DNA of 64,000 bases from Candidatus Pantoea varia. GTDB taxonomy: Bacteria > Pseudomonadota > Gammaproteobacteria > Enterobacterales > Enterobacteriaceae. This document shows, piece by piece, positions 8,678 through 19,083 of this stretch. The stretch lies in the NCBI RefSeq assembly GCF_900115075.1, contig NZ_FOVG01000004.1, forward strand, positions 124,001 to 188,000, read 5' to 3'. The translations under genes and the position numbers were made by a program. The notes below the pieces were generated by a model, which searched no databases, was not told where the DNA came from, and saw nothing but the letters and a program-made list of their open reading frames with translations. Every line of letters starts with the position of its first letter. Positions within the stretch are counted from its first letter, which is position 1.

Positions 8678-11600
8678 AACCTCTCCCCGGTTTCACCAAA
8701 CAGTGCATCGATCTCTTCCACAAAGGCTTCGTCCGGTCGGGTGGCAAAAATGCCGTTGTCCGGTGAGCTGCCATCCATCCCGCGCAAAAACAGATAAAAC
8801 ACACCACCAAAATGTTGCTGATAGTCGTAGCCCGGCAGGCGATGCTGCAGGTAGCGATGCAGCGCCAGCGTATAGAGCTGATACTGCAAATCGTAGCGGT
8901 GGCCAATCATCGCCTGCGCCATCGCCTCTGGCGTGTAAGCGGCGTGGCTGTCACCCAGCCAGTTCGATTTGTAATCGAGCAGATAATATTTTCCCTGCCA
9001 GCGGAAGACCAGATCGATAAAACCCTTCAGCATGCCGCGCACCTGACGAAAATCCAGAGCAGCGGCCTGCTGAGAGAGGCTATCGTGCCGACGCAGCAGA
9101 TCGTCAAGATCGGCGGCCGTCAGCAGATTATTGATCGGCAGATAGAACTCCATCTCGATCAGCCGTTCACTGCTTTTGATTGCCGACAGCGTCAGCCCCT
9201 CCGCGTTGAGTGGCGTATGTAACACCCGATCAATCCACTGTTCCATGACCGGCAACCAGCTCAGCGGATAGCCATTATGCTGCAGCTGATCTTCCAGCCA
9301 GACGCGATCCGGCGGCTCGGTAAAGTCGATCGACTCGAACAGACCGTGCAGGAAGGTGCCGGGTGCCGCACCGCGCGGAAAGTGGTGCGGCGTCAATGCC
9401 GCCTCTTCACCGCTCTCCTCTTCACCCGCCGCATCGATATCGAAGTTGGGCAGCGCATCCAGCAGCGGCGAGCTGTGATGCTGTTGCAGGCCGGAGTAAC
9501 TGGTAACCCGCCAGACATCCGCCAGCGCGCGGGTCACGTCGCGGCTGCTTAATGCCTCATCACCCGCGTCAGCGTCCTGCCACATTTCGCCCGGAATCAG
9601 ATCCTCTTCAACCAGCGCAATGCCCTCACCGGTCAGCGCATTGAGTCGCTGGCTGAGCTGCTGCGCATCAGCCGCCTGACCCTGCTGCACCAGGTAGCCC
9701 AGTGCGCTCTTGTGCAGATCGCTTTCGCCCTCTTTCTTGCGGGTGCCTTTGATCAGCGGTGCGATGCCGACGCTACAGTGATAAACAGAACGGGTCAGCG
9801 CCACGTAAAGCAGACGCAGATCCTCCGCCAGACGCTCCTCTTCGGCCAGCGCCAGACTCTGCGCATCGCCCTGCACATCGAGCAGCGCCGTGAAATTGTC
9901 GCGATCGTGATAGAGCGCGCTGGCGGCCTCGCGGAACCCGGCGGCAAACGGCAGCCAGACCAGCGGATACTGCAATCCTTTTGATTTATGGATGGTGATG
10001 ATCTGCACCAGATGGCGGTCACTTTCCAGACGCAGCTGCTGGCTTGAGGCCTGGCTGTTTGGCCGGGCAATCTGCTGCGCCAGGAAGCGCACCAGCGCGT
10101 GCGGACTCTCCAGCTGCACCGAGGCTTCCTGCAGCAGTTCACCCAGATGCATCAGGTCAGTCAGCCGACGCTCACCGTTCTCCGAGGCCAGCATGTTCTC
10201 CGCAAGCTGCCGCTTGATCATCACATCACGCAGCATCGGTAACACGCCGCGCTGATGCCACAGTTGCTGCCAGACGGCAAACTGCTCCACCAGCGCATCC
10301 CATTCGCGTTCATTCTGTGTCAGCGCGTCGAGCGTTGCCGCGTCAATGGCAAAAATAGAAGTCGCCAGCGCACTGCGCAGCAGACGTTCCTGTTCAGGTG
10401 CCTGTATGGCCTGCAGTAACCAGAGCAGTTCGCGCGCTTCCGGCGTGGTATAGACGCTGTCCCGGCTGGAGAGATAGACCGACGGAATCGACAGCGCATT
10501 CAGCGCATCGCGGATTAAACCGGCCTCGTTGCGGCTGCGCACCAGCACGGTGATATCGGAAGCCCGCACCGGCTGCAGCGCCTCGCCTTTGCCTAGGCGG
10601 GCGCGCCCCTGCTGTCCGGCGACCAGCCAGCGGCTGATATCGGCCGCACACTGCTGTGCCATAAACTGCTGATAATCGCTGTTACCGACGCCCTCGCCAG
10701 GCTGCAGCCAGAAACGTAACGCCGGTTGCTGCTGCTCGTCAAAAATCAGCTTCAGCGACTGATTGGGCGCAGCGGGCCTAACCGGCTGAAAGGGAATCGC
10801 CGAGAACAGAAAAGGCGAATCGAGCTGAGAAAAGAGGCGGTTGACGCTCTCTACCATCTCAGGTGAAGAACGCCAGTTGGTATCGAGTGTGTAGTGAGCA
10901 CTGATTTCGTTTCTGGCCCGCAGATAGGTAAAAATATCCGCGCCGCGAAACGCATAGATCGCCTGCTTGGGATCGCCAATCAGAAACAGCGCCTGTTCAG
11001 GCTGATTAATATAGAGCGTGCGGAAGATACGATACTGCTGCGGATCGGTATCCTGGAATTCATCAATCAGGGCCACCGGGAAACGTGCCCGGATGGTTTC
11101 TGCCAGCAAAACGCCGCCGGGCTGCTGCAACGCCTCATCCAGCTTACTCAGCAGATCGTCGAAGCCTAACAGCGCACGTAACCGTTTCTCGCGCTGCACC
11201 GTGGCACGCACATCGGTCAGCGCCTGAGCAATGATCACATCCCGCAGCGACAGCGGTTCAGCCAGGAACTGATCGATCGCCTCGAACAGTGAATGACGTG
11301 GGGCTTCCCCTTTTTTGGTTTTCTCATCAAGTACCTGCTGCCCAAAGCGCTCCAGCTCTTTAGGCAACTGATAATCCAGCGTTTCGCTGCTGGCCCACTG
11401 CGTGACACGGGCGACCCAGTTGGGCAGATGTTTACTGCTGTAGCTGCGCTTATCCACGCCGGATGTGCTGATCATCCCCTCAACGTCGGCGCTGAACGCC
11501 TGCCACTGCTGCTTGATAGCCTTGATGCGTGCCAGATTGCTGGCGTGACGTGATTCCAGTGTCTCACCAGCGGCGGGCGGACGTTTCAGGCCCGGCGATT

Positions 11601-12213
11601 CACCCTGCAGCCAGGGACGCAGCGTCGTCAGCAGGCTGTCCGGACCGCTCCATTCTGCAGCGATAATTCGCGCCACATCAAGCGTCAGTGGATAGCACTG
11701 ACGACGCCAGAAATCGGCAGTCGACTGCTTCAGCAGCGCCTGCTCATCTTCGATCAACTCCTGCTCGAACAGCATGCCCGATTCAAAGGCGTTGAGATTG
11801 AGCATCCGCTGACAGAAGCCATGAATGGTGAAGATGGCGGCTTCATCCATCTGCCGTTCAGCCGCCAGCAACTGCGCGGCGGCCTGACTCAGATCCGGCA
11901 TCTGCTCCAGCAGTAACTGGTGCATCGGATTGCTGCTTTTGCCGCGAATACAGGCCAGACGCAGCTGATGAATATTCTCGCGAATGCGCCCGCGCAACTC
12001 AGCGGTGGCGGCCTCGGTGAAGGTCACCACTAAAATTTCTTCTACCGAGAGCGGCCGGCTATACGCGTTTTCGCCGCCCAGTCCCAGCAGCAGTCGAAGA
12101 TAGAGCAGACCAATGGTAAAGGTTTTTCCGGTGCCCGCTGACGCCTCAATCAACCGTTCGCCTTTGAGCGGCAGCGTTAAGGGATTCAGCGATACGGGAG
12201 GTAACTGCGTCAT
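8674..12213 (-). CDS. recB: RecBCD enzyme subunit RecB
   Basis: The beta subunit, 1179 aa, close to the E. coli length. An N-terminal UvrD-type 3'-5' helicase has Walker A ASAGTGKT (24-31), motif II in ALIDEFQDTD and ITIHKSKGLQYPL further on. The C-terminal nuclease domain carries the catalytic LLDYKSNWLG segment (Asp and Lys of the RecB nuclease family). RecBCD resects double-strand breaks and, after Chi recognition, loads RecA. The stop of ptrA overlaps the start by 4 bp. Confidence 0.97.
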   Translation of the reverse strand: MTQLPPVSLNPLTLPLKGERLIEASAGTGKTFTIGLLYLRLLLGLGGENAYSRPLSVEEILVVTFTEAATAELRGRIRENIHQLRLACIRGKSSNPMHQLLLEQMPDLSQAAAQLLAAERQMDEAAIFTIHGFCQRMLNLNAFESGMLFEQELIEDEQALLKQSTADFWRRQCYPLTLDVARIIAAEWSGPDSLLTTLRPWLQGESPGLKRPPAAGETLESRHASNLARIKAIKQQWQAFSADVEGMISTSGVDKRSYSSKHLPNWVARVTQWASSETLDYQLPKELERFGQQVLDEKTKKGEAPRHSLFEAIDQFLAEPLSLRDVIIAQALTDVRATVQREKRLRALLGFDDLLSKLDEALQQPGGVLLAETIRARFPVALIDEFQDTDPQQYRIFRTLYINQPEQALFLIGDPKQAIYAFRGADIFTYLRARNEISAHYTLDTNWRSSPEMVESVNRLFSQLDSPFLFSAIPFQPVRPAAPNQSLKLIFDEQQQPALRFWLQPGEGVGNSDYQQFMAQQCAADISRWLVAGQQGRARLGKGEALQPVRASDITVLVRSRNEAGLIRDALNALSIPSVYLSSRDSVYTTPEARELLWLLQAIQAPEQERLLRSALATSIFAIDAATLDALTQNEREWDALVEQFAVWQQLWHQRGVLPMLRDVMIKRQLAENMLASENGERRLTDLMHLGELLQEASVQLESPHALVRFLAQQIARPNSQASSQQLRLESDRHLVQIITIHKSKGLQYPLVWLPFAAGFREAASALYHDRDNFTALLDVQGDAQSLALAEEERLAEDLRLLYVALTRSVYHCSVGIAPLIKGTRKKEGESDLHKSALGYLVQQGQAADAQQLSQRLNALTGEGIALVEEDLIPGEMWQDADAGDEALSSRDVTRALADVWRVTSYSGLQQHHSSPLLDALPNFDIDAAGEEESGEEAALTPHHFPRGAAPGTFLHGLFESIDFTEPPDRVWLEDQLQHNGYPLSWLPVMEQWIDRVLHTPLNAEGLTLSAIKSSERLIEMEFYLPINNLLTAADLDDLLRRHDSLSQQAAALDFRQVRGMLKGFIDLVFRWQGKYYLLDYKSNWLGDSHAAYTPEAMAQAMIGHRYDLQYQLYTLALHRYLQHRLPGYDYQQHFGGVFYLFLRGMDGSSPDNGIFATRPDEAFVEEIDALFGETGERL

Positions 12214-15101
12214 TGGGTCTCACTCTTTACCGGCAGCGACTGCTGCAGTTGTGCCACTTCATTCCAGGTCTTCCAGCCGGGCTGGCGGGCAAATTCAACT
12301 TTGCCATTGCCGATGCCGGCAATCTGCGAAGTCATCACCATGCCTTTGTGTTCGATCACCGCCTGCCGGAAAAAGTCGGCCAGGCTGGCCGGGGTTAACC
12401 GCTGAACCTGCTCTGTCATTTTTTGCCGGGTATCAAATTGATCATTCTGCCGATCAAAGTCGCGGTTAAAGCGATCTGCTTCCTCAAAGAGCGTCTGAGG
12501 GCGCTGCTGCAAATCATTGATCATCGCCTGCTGATACTGGGCAAAGTCTGCCTGGCTCATGCTGCGCAGCCGTTTTTCCGCCTGCGGATAGAAGGCCTGA
12601 TAGCGCTGCAACAGCCAGCCCGGTTGTTTGCTGTTACTTTGCAGCAGGAAGCCGATCCCCCACTGGCGACCTACTGGCATCTGGAAGGCAAATACCGCGT
12701 AGCCGAGCTGCTCTTTGGTTCGCAGCTGATTGTAGAACCAGGGCTGTACAATCTGGCTCAGCATAGAGCTGTGCGCCATGCTCTGATATTCACCGTATCC
12801 CAGTGGCACATAGAGCGCGGCGAGAGCGGAGTCGGTGCTGCTGCCCTGCTGCTGCAGGTTAGCTTTCAGCGGTTTTTTAATGGTCACATACTGGCTGTGC
12901 CAGTCGCGGGTCGCATTACTCTGCATTTGCTGCTTAAGCTCATGCCCCAGTTGCTTCACGCTGTCAGCACTGAGGTTACCCACCACCAGCATCTCTGGCG
13001 TAGCGTCGCGGAATAGCGTATCGCGATAGGCCGTCACATCCTGGAGTGAGAGGGTGTTGACCAGCTTACGACGGGTTTCGCGTTGGGTATAAGGCAGTTG
13101 CGATAACAGCTGCATCGGCTGAATCGCCTGTTCAAAAGCCTTGCCTTTTTCCGCCGCGTCCAGCCGCTCCAGATACCAGGATTTAGCCTGCTCCAGCTGC
13201 TGTTCTGTCGGCTGGAAGGTGGCATAACCTTCCACCAGTTTCTTCAGCAGCACGGGCAGACGCTGAGTGAAGCCGTTGGCGCTGAATACCAGTCCTTCAT
13301 CTTCGCCGGTTGAGAAGCTGATGCCGCCCACCGAAGCCTGCGAATTAAGCTCGTCCAGAGCCAGGCTGGAGAGGTAATCATTAAGGCCAAACAGCACCTG
13401 CTGACGGGCGTCTCTGATGGCATTTTTATTGCGTAATGCCAGGGTGATCGCCGCTTTAGGCTCGCTGGCGTAATAACGGCTGGGCATCCAGTAAATGCGC
13501 ATACCGTCTTCGTTATCCAGCTTCACCGGATGCTGCCAGGTTTTACCGTCTGACGGCAACAGCGTGAAGTCATCCGGGATATACGGATTCAACACGGGCA
13601 TCGCCAGCGTAATCTGGCTGGCGCGCTGCTGCCAGTCGGCAAAGATTTGTGGCGAGATCTTCTCAACCTGATAAGGCGCAGCCACAAAATAGGCTGTTTT
13701 GTTGTGCGGCTCCTGCGGGCTGATGTACCAGATGCGCGCATGCTGCGGGGTCATCTCATCCAGCCGGGCTTTAATCGCGGCGGCATCGTACTGATCCGCC
13801 AGATAAGGTGCATCCAGCGTGTGTTCAACCGGCACGCGCAGCATGGTATCAACCAGCCATTCGATGTAATCCATATCGCGGGTGATGGAGGGATAGCGGA
13901 AGTCGAGAGCCAGTACGTGTGAAACTTCGTCGAAATAGCGCTTATCATCGGCCTGCTGACGCAGCAGATTGATGTAGCTGAATATCGCCGCCACCACTTC
14001 GTCACGCTGTGCCAGACCTTTATCCGTAAGTGAAGCGGTAATCGCAAATACGCCGCTGTTACGCTCGGTCATCGGGTCAGCACCCGCATTAACCCCATCG
14101 GCCAGCCCCTGCTTTTGCAGCCAGTCAGTCAGGGTATTTTTGCTGCGGTTACTGATTAAGTAGCTGATCAGCGTGTCGGTTTTACTGCGGAAGCGATCGC
14201 TGTTGTTGGCAATGCGGAATTCAATTTTGAGCTGCTTGCGCGGCTGCGCCGGAACATAATGAATGATGATCCCCTGCTGCGCATCAGTCACCACCGGCAC
14301 CGTAATCTCCGGCACGCTGGCGTCATGGTTTTGTACCCGGCCAAAGGTTTTCGCCGCAATCGACGCCATCTCTGGCAGCGGTTTGTTGCTGTAGATCACC
14401 GCCTTCATCAGGTTGGCGGAGTAATGCGTATGATAGAAATCCAGCAGCGCCTGGTGCAGTTTGCTGCCTGGCTTATCTTTCAGGGTCTCAAGATTTCCGC
14501 CCGAGAAACGTGACGCCGGATGCGCCGGGTTCAGCGTCTCTGCGCCGACCTGAGCCATACGCAGGCCATCGCGCGAGCGTGCCATGGTCAGCTCGGCATT
14601 CACGGCATGACGCTCGCGGTCGGCATTAACCGGATCCAGCAGTGGCTCAGCCACCGCATCCGCCAGGCGATCGACCGCCGGTTCCAGCGAATCGTTTTCG
14701 ACTTCCAGATAAAAAGCGGTGCGATAAGAGGCCGTGCTGGCGTTGTGACTACCGCCATGTTTTTTCAGGAATTCAGCAAGGTTGTCCGGCTGCGGGTAGC
14801 GCTTTGAGCCCATCAGCACCATATGCTCAAGATAGTGCGCCAGTCCCGCCTGCTGATCGGGATCGTCCAGGGATCCTATCGGCAGCGTCAGCGCCGCCAG
14901 CGATTTCGGTGCTACAGCATCGGAAACCAGTAACACCGTCATCCCGTTATCCAGCCGGATAGCCTGATAGTGACGGGGATCCTGTTCACTTTTGCGAATG
15001 GTGTCGTTAACTGGCTGCCAGCCTGAAGATGTCTGCGCCTGTGCTGTGCAAGCCGCCAGGCTTAACATTAGCGCCGCTATCCAGCGTGCGTGTACCCGCA
15101 T
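12210..15101 (-). CDS. ptrA: Protease III (pitrilysin)
   Basis: A periplasmic zinc metallopeptidase of the M16 family, 963 aa, acting on small proteins and peptides. A Sec signal peptide (MRVHARWIAALMLSLAACTAQA) precedes the inverted zinc motif HYLEH (His89, Glu92, His93). I set the start at the ATG at 15101, which is preceded by GAGGGG. The frame runs open 21 codons further upstream, but that extension has no signal-like sequence. The gene lies between recC and recB in all well-known enterobacteria although it is not needed for recombination. Confidence 0.95.
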   Translation of the reverse strand: MRVHARWIAALMLSLAACTAQAQTSSGWQPVNDTIRKSEQDPRHYQAIRLDNGMTVLLVSDAVAPKSLAALTLPIGSLDDPDQQAGLAHYLEHMVLMGSKRYPQPDNLAEFLKKHGGSHNASTASYRTAFYLEVENDSLEPAVDRLADAVAEPLLDPVNADRERHAVNAELTMARSRDGLRMAQVGAETLNPAHPASRFSGGNLETLKDKPGSKLHQALLDFYHTHYSANLMKAVIYSNKPLPEMASIAAKTFGRVQNHDASVPEITVPVVTDAQQGIIIHYVPAQPRKQLKIEFRIANNSDRFRSKTDTLISYLISNRSKNTLTDWLQKQGLADGVNAGADPMTERNSGVFAITASLTDKGLAQRDEVVAAIFSYINLLRQQADDKRYFDEVSHVLALDFRYPSITRDMDYIEWLVDTMLRVPVEHTLDAPYLADQYDAAAIKARLDEMTPQHARIWYISPQEPHNKTAYFVAAPYQVEKISPQIFADWQQRASQITLAMPVLNPYIPDDFTLLPSDGKTWQHPVKLDNEDGMRIYWMPSRYYASEPKAAITLALRNKNAIRDARQQVLFGLNDYLSSLALDELNSQASVGGISFSTGEDEGLVFSANGFTQRLPVLLKKLVEGYATFQPTEQQLEQAKSWYLERLDAAEKGKAFEQAIQPMQLLSQLPYTQRETRRKLVNTLSLQDVTAYRDTLFRDATPEMLVVGNLSADSVKQLGHELKQQMQSNATRDWHSQYVTIKKPLKANLQQQGSSTDSALAALYVPLGYGEYQSMAHSSMLSQIVQPWFYNQLRTKEQLGYAVFAFQMPVGRQWGIGFLLQSNSKQPGWLLQRYQAFYPQAEKRLRSMSQADFAQYQQAMINDLQQRPQTLFEEADRFNRDFDRQNDQFDTRQKMTEQVQRLTPASLADFFRQAVIEHKGMVMTSQIAGIGNGKVEFARQPGWKTWNEVAQLQQSLPVKSETQ

Positions 15102-15208
15102 GTAAACCCCTCTCGTTTCCCGATAAACCGCCAATGTCGGACCCGGCGGCTCAAAGCAGAACAAAATTGCTGTGTAATGAATCAGTAAGCAAAATGCCTT
15201 CTGATCGG

Positions 15209-18200
15209 CTATTCATCATCCTGATGTGCAGCCAGCACCGGTAAATACCAGCGCTGTGCCGCCTCAGTTATCTGCTGTAGTTGTGGTTCATCCAGTACCC
15301 GGCAAAGACGTTGCAGATAGGGATCGCTGCCTTCACCCTCAACCTGATAGTTGCCTGACCAGGCCGTCAGCAGGCGATTGCGCGCCTTGAGCTGGGTGGC
15401 CTCATCTGTCAGTAGTTGCTGACTTTTTTTGTCGAAACTGGCGGTGAGCCACGCGCCGCCACTTTTGTTAAGCAGCCTCAGCGGCTGACGCATACCGGCG
15501 AGATAGCCAGCAACATACTCATTCAACGCAGCGATTGCTTCTGTCTGCGTTACGGCAAGGAAACACCAGCGGCTTTGCTGCCGGCCAAACATCCGGCTGC
15601 TGCCGCGGCCTCCCAGCGCGCAGTAAACAAGGTGCTCCAGCCAGAGTAACAGTCCGTCGTTCATGTTGAGTACGCCAGGCCGCCAGCGCAGCAATCCATC
15701 ATCCTGCACCTGCGTCAGCCAGCCGGTTAAGCTGACCTGCTCCAGTTGCAGATTCACTTCCCAGCTCTCGCCTTCGCTTCGTTGCGTCACCACTTCTGCC
15801 GCCACTTCCTGCATCTCATCGCGCTGCGCCTGCCAGAACAGCTCACCGAAGGCGCCGTAAGGCAGATTCCCGGCCGCACGATGGTGCGCATAAAGCCGCT
15901 GGGTATCCTCACCTTCGACCAGGGCATTCAGCAACTGCGCGTTGATTTGGTAACGCTCCAGGTTGTCGAGGGCAAACGGCTCGCTATCGGGCAGTTCGTT
16001 TTCCTCCAGCCAGAAACTCACGCCAAGCCGCTGATGGAACCAGGCACGCACCGGATGTCGCCAGAAGCGTAGAAACGCCTCCAGCGTCAGCGCATCAATG
16101 AGCGGCGCCTCCAGCGGCTTAACAAAATCGGGTTGGGGCTGTCCCGCGCCCCGCGCGGCAGGCAGCCACTCACGGGCGAAACTCTGCAGTCTGGCCGCAG
16201 GCTGGAAGTTCTCCGCAGCAAACGGCATCCGGCTATGCAGATGCTGCAGATGCATCCGCACCCGTTCGGCACTCTCATCCAGCTCAAGATGACCATCACC
16301 GTCCAGATAAAAACTCTGTCCAATGTAATCCAGCAGTTCTGTGACCAGCACCGAAGGGTAGCGTTCCGTATTGTCCTGAATCGCCCGGCCGATATAACTG
16401 ATGTAGAGCTGCTGCTGTGCCGAGATCATCGCCTCAAGGAAGAGATAGCGGTCATCATCACGGCGACTGCGGTCGCCTTTGCGGGACTGCTGCTGCATCA
16501 GATCAAAGCCTAACGGCGCTAAGGTGCGCGGATAGACGCCATCATTCATGCCCAGCAGACAGACCAGCTGAAAAGGAATGGAGCGCATCGGCATGAGGGT
16601 ACAGAAGTTAATCTGTCCAGCCAGGAATCGCTGGCTGATGCGCTGCTGATCAAGCCGGCTGCGGAGATCATCGCGCAATAGCGCCACCGGAATCGCCTCT
16701 TCAAACCGAGCATCCATGCCATATTCAATCAATTGCTGCCACTGTTCTTCCACCAGTAACAAGGCAGCCTCAGTTTCTGCATCGGGGCTGAAAAAGGCGT
16801 TCAGCAGTTCCCGGCACAGGGGCAACCAAGCCGTCAGTGGCCGGGGTTCAGCCAGCAGCTGTCGCCAGTGATTGAGACGGGAGAGCAGATCGGCCAGATG
16901 GCCCGCCAGTTCCCCCACCAGACCACTCGACTCGTCATAAGGCAGAATCCCTTCCCAGTCACCGTTGTGGCTTTCCATCGCATAGCCCAGCAGCATACGC
17001 TGCAGGCCAAAACGCCAGGTATGCTGGCCGGTAATCGGGAGTGACAGGGCTTCTACGCTGGCATCATCCAACCCCCAGCGAACACCCGACTCACTGACCC
17101 AGCGCCGCAGTAAACGCAGGCCGCTTTCATCGATAGAGAAGTGGGATGCCAGCGCCGGAACATCCAGCAGCGCCAGCACATCCTCTGAGACAAAACGGCT
17201 GTCCGGCAGTGCCAGCAGATTAAGAAACGCCACAATGGCCGGATGAGCCTGACTGGCACGGCGATCTGAAATCGCAAAAGGCAGATAGCGATCGGCAGGT
17301 GCGTTAGCGAAAACGGCCTGAATAAAAGGCGCGTAGGCGTCGATATCCGCCACCATGACGATGATGTCACGCGCTTTCAGGGTCGGGTCGGCTTCCATCA
17401 TCGACAGCAGATGATCCTGCAATACTTCGACTTCACGCTGGGCACTGTGACAGACCTGCACCGCAATTGAGCGATCCTCCGGATCCAGGCAGCGCTTCTG
17501 ATCACTGTGCGCCAGTTCAGCCGCATTCAGTCCGATGACGGCGTTATCCTGCAGGTTGAGAAGATCGTGCTGCATACAGTGCAGCAGATTGTCCGGCTCC
17601 ACATCCACAAACGCATCAATGTCGTCGTTCGACTCCATCTGACTGAGCAGAAACAGGTTGTCGCGGCCCAGCTTGCCCCATGAGGCGAGCAACGGGTTGG
17701 TCAGCTGCTGTTCGCCAGCATCGTTAAACAGCGCCGGTGCCTGCTCTGTATCCCGGAAGAGTCCACGAGATTCATCGGCACCGTGACGTCGGCGCTGACG
17801 GCTTTGCAGTTTCGCCAGAAACGCATAGTCCTGAATGTCGCCCCAGTAATCGCGGCAGGGATTGGTGAACAGCAGATGGATGTCGATGTGACGTCCCAGC
17901 GCCTGCAACGCCTGCAGATAGACCGGCGGCAGCGCAGAGATGCCACAGATGAAGACCCGTTTGGGCAGATTTTCCGGCGTGCTTTTCGCCTGCTCCAGCG
18001 TCTGGATAAATCGCGAATAGAGGTTGGCACGGTGCCATTCAGGCTGACGTAGCGCCTGGGTGTAACTCACCAGATCGCGCCAGAGTGCAGCCTGCCAGCG
18101 CTGCGCGTCGCCCAGTCCCTCAATGGTTTCGCCGCGCTCCCAGCTGTTGAGCCAGTCAGCACGATAGACCAGATACTGGTCGAACAGATCGGCCACGCGG

Positions 18201-18586
18201 GAGCTGAGCTGAAACAGTTTTCGCTTGTCGCCGTCGTCATGGAGATAGTGGCGTAAAGCGGTGAACTCTTCATGCTCCAGCATCACCGGCAGACGGTGCA
18301 TCAGCTTCCAGCCCATGCTGGCCTTACTGAAGGCACTTTCTACCGGAATATCAGGCAGAACGCGGACGAACATCTCCCAGATAAAACTGGCGGGCAGCGG
18401 GAATTCGATATTGGCCGCAATACCAAAGGTTTGTGCCAGCTCCATTTGCAGCCACTGCGCCATACCCGGGCTCTGCACCAGCACCATTTCTGAAGCGAAA
18501 GGATCACCAAGAGGATCATGTTTAATCACCGCTGCCGCCAGAATCTTCAGCACATCAAGCTGATTTGAGTGATAAACGTGAAACAT
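15209..18586 (-). CDS. recC: RecBCD enzyme subunit RecC
   Basis: The gamma subunit, 1125 aa, with an inactive helicase and nuclease fold that splits the DNA strands and recognises Chi. The N-terminus MFHVYHSNQLDVLK and the segment MVLVQSPGMAQWLQMELAQ are characteristic. Motifs such as FCTLMPMRSIPFQLVCLLGMND are also typical. It is the first of the rec genes here, 107 bp upstream of ptrA and 101 bp downstream of the pseudopilin gene ppdC. Confidence 0.96.
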   Translation of the reverse strand: MFHVYHSNQLDVLKILAAAVIKHDPLGDPFASEMVLVQSPGMAQWLQMELAQTFGIAANIEFPLPASFIWEMFVRVLPDIPVESAFSKASMGWKLMHRLPVMLEHEEFTALRHYLHDDGDKRKLFQLSSRVADLFDQYLVYRADWLNSWERGETIEGLGDAQRWQAALWRDLVSYTQALRQPEWHRANLYSRFIQTLEQAKSTPENLPKRVFICGISALPPVYLQALQALGRHIDIHLLFTNPCRDYWGDIQDYAFLAKLQSRQRRRHGADESRGLFRDTEQAPALFNDAGEQQLTNPLLASWGKLGRDNLFLLSQMESNDDIDAFVDVEPDNLLHCMQHDLLNLQDNAVIGLNAAELAHSDQKRCLDPEDRSIAVQVCHSAQREVEVLQDHLLSMMEADPTLKARDIIVMVADIDAYAPFIQAVFANAPADRYLPFAISDRRASQAHPAIVAFLNLLALPDSRFVSEDVLALLDVPALASHFSIDESGLRLLRRWVSESGVRWGLDDASVEALSLPITGQHTWRFGLQRMLLGYAMESHNGDWEGILPYDESSGLVGELAGHLADLLSRLNHWRQLLAEPRPLTAWLPLCRELLNAFFSPDAETEAALLLVEEQWQQLIEYGMDARFEEAIPVALLRDDLRSRLDQQRISQRFLAGQINFCTLMPMRSIPFQLVCLLGMNDGVYPRTLAPLGFDLMQQQSRKGDRSRRDDDRYLFLEAMISAQQQLYISYIGRAIQDNTERYPSVLVTELLDYIGQSFYLDGDGHLELDESAERVRMHLQHLHSRMPFAAENFQPAARLQSFAREWLPAARGAGQPQPDFVKPLEAPLIDALTLEAFLRFWRHPVRAWFHQRLGVSFWLEENELPDSEPFALDNLERYQINAQLLNALVEGEDTQRLYAHHRAAGNLPYGAFGELFWQAQRDEMQEVAAEVVTQRSEGESWEVNLQLEQVSLTGWLTQVQDDGLLRWRPGVLNMNDGLLLWLEHLVYCALGGRGSSRMFGRQQSRWCFLAVTQTEAIAALNEYVAGYLAGMRQPLRLLNKSGGAWLTASFDKKSQQLLTDEATQLKARNRLLTAWSGNYQVEGEGSDPYLQRLCRVLDEPQLQQITEAAQRWYLPVLAAHQDDE

Positions 18587-18687
18587 GAAAACTCCTGTGA
18601 TAACTCAGAATATGACTGCGGTATTGCGGCTCTGTCACTTTACCGCGTATCGCGGTTGAAACCCATTAAAAGGGCGACCCGCGATGT

Positions 18688-19083
18688 TTAACAGCGCAGT
18701 CGTGTCAGGCTGGCACTGCGCTGCCAGGGCCCCGTTACCTCAGCCCGCTCCAGGGTGCAGCCTGAGGGACCGCTCTGCTGTTGCAGCGTGGATTTCCAGC
18801 CCGCCACTTCATGCCCTGCCAGACGTTGCTCAGCAACCCGCCATGCCTCACGCTGATACCATTGCTGGCTGAATCCCTGCGCCAGTGCGCGATGATAGTG
18901 CAACAGGGTGCTGCTGCTTAATGCCATTAACAGCAGAGCAAACAACACTTCCGGCAAGCTGAATCCACCGCACTTATAAACAGGTTGCCGGAAGCGTGAG
19001 CGGGCAATAGTCGATCCAGCCGTGCGGCAGTGCAGTAATCTGATTGCCCCGTAACCGGACCCATTGCCAGACCGCCATGCCAC
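18688..19083 (-). CDS. ppdC: Pseudopilin-like protein PpdC (start uncertain)
   Basis: The prepilin signature GFSLPEV followed by a hydrophobic helix (LFALLLMALSSSTLL) shows a type IV pilin/pseudopilin-like protein processed by prepilin peptidase after Gly. The annotated start is the GTG at 19083, behind a fair Shine-Dalgarno (AGGTGAGG, nine bases away). It gives an unusually long leader of about 40 residues before the cleavage site. No ATG, GTG or TTG lies closer in frame. An ATT at 19008 would give a leader of normal size. The gene overlaps ygdB by 110 bp with this start. The role of PpdC in enterobacteria is unclear; the family is linked to type IV pilus-like assembly. Confidence 0.75.
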   Translation of the reverse strand: MAWRSGNGSGYGAIRLLHCRTAGSTIARSRFRQPVYKCGGFSLPEVLFALLLMALSSSTLLHYHRALAQGFSQQWYQREAWRVAEQRLAGHEVAGWKSTLQQQSGPSGCTLERAEVTGPWQRSASLTRLRC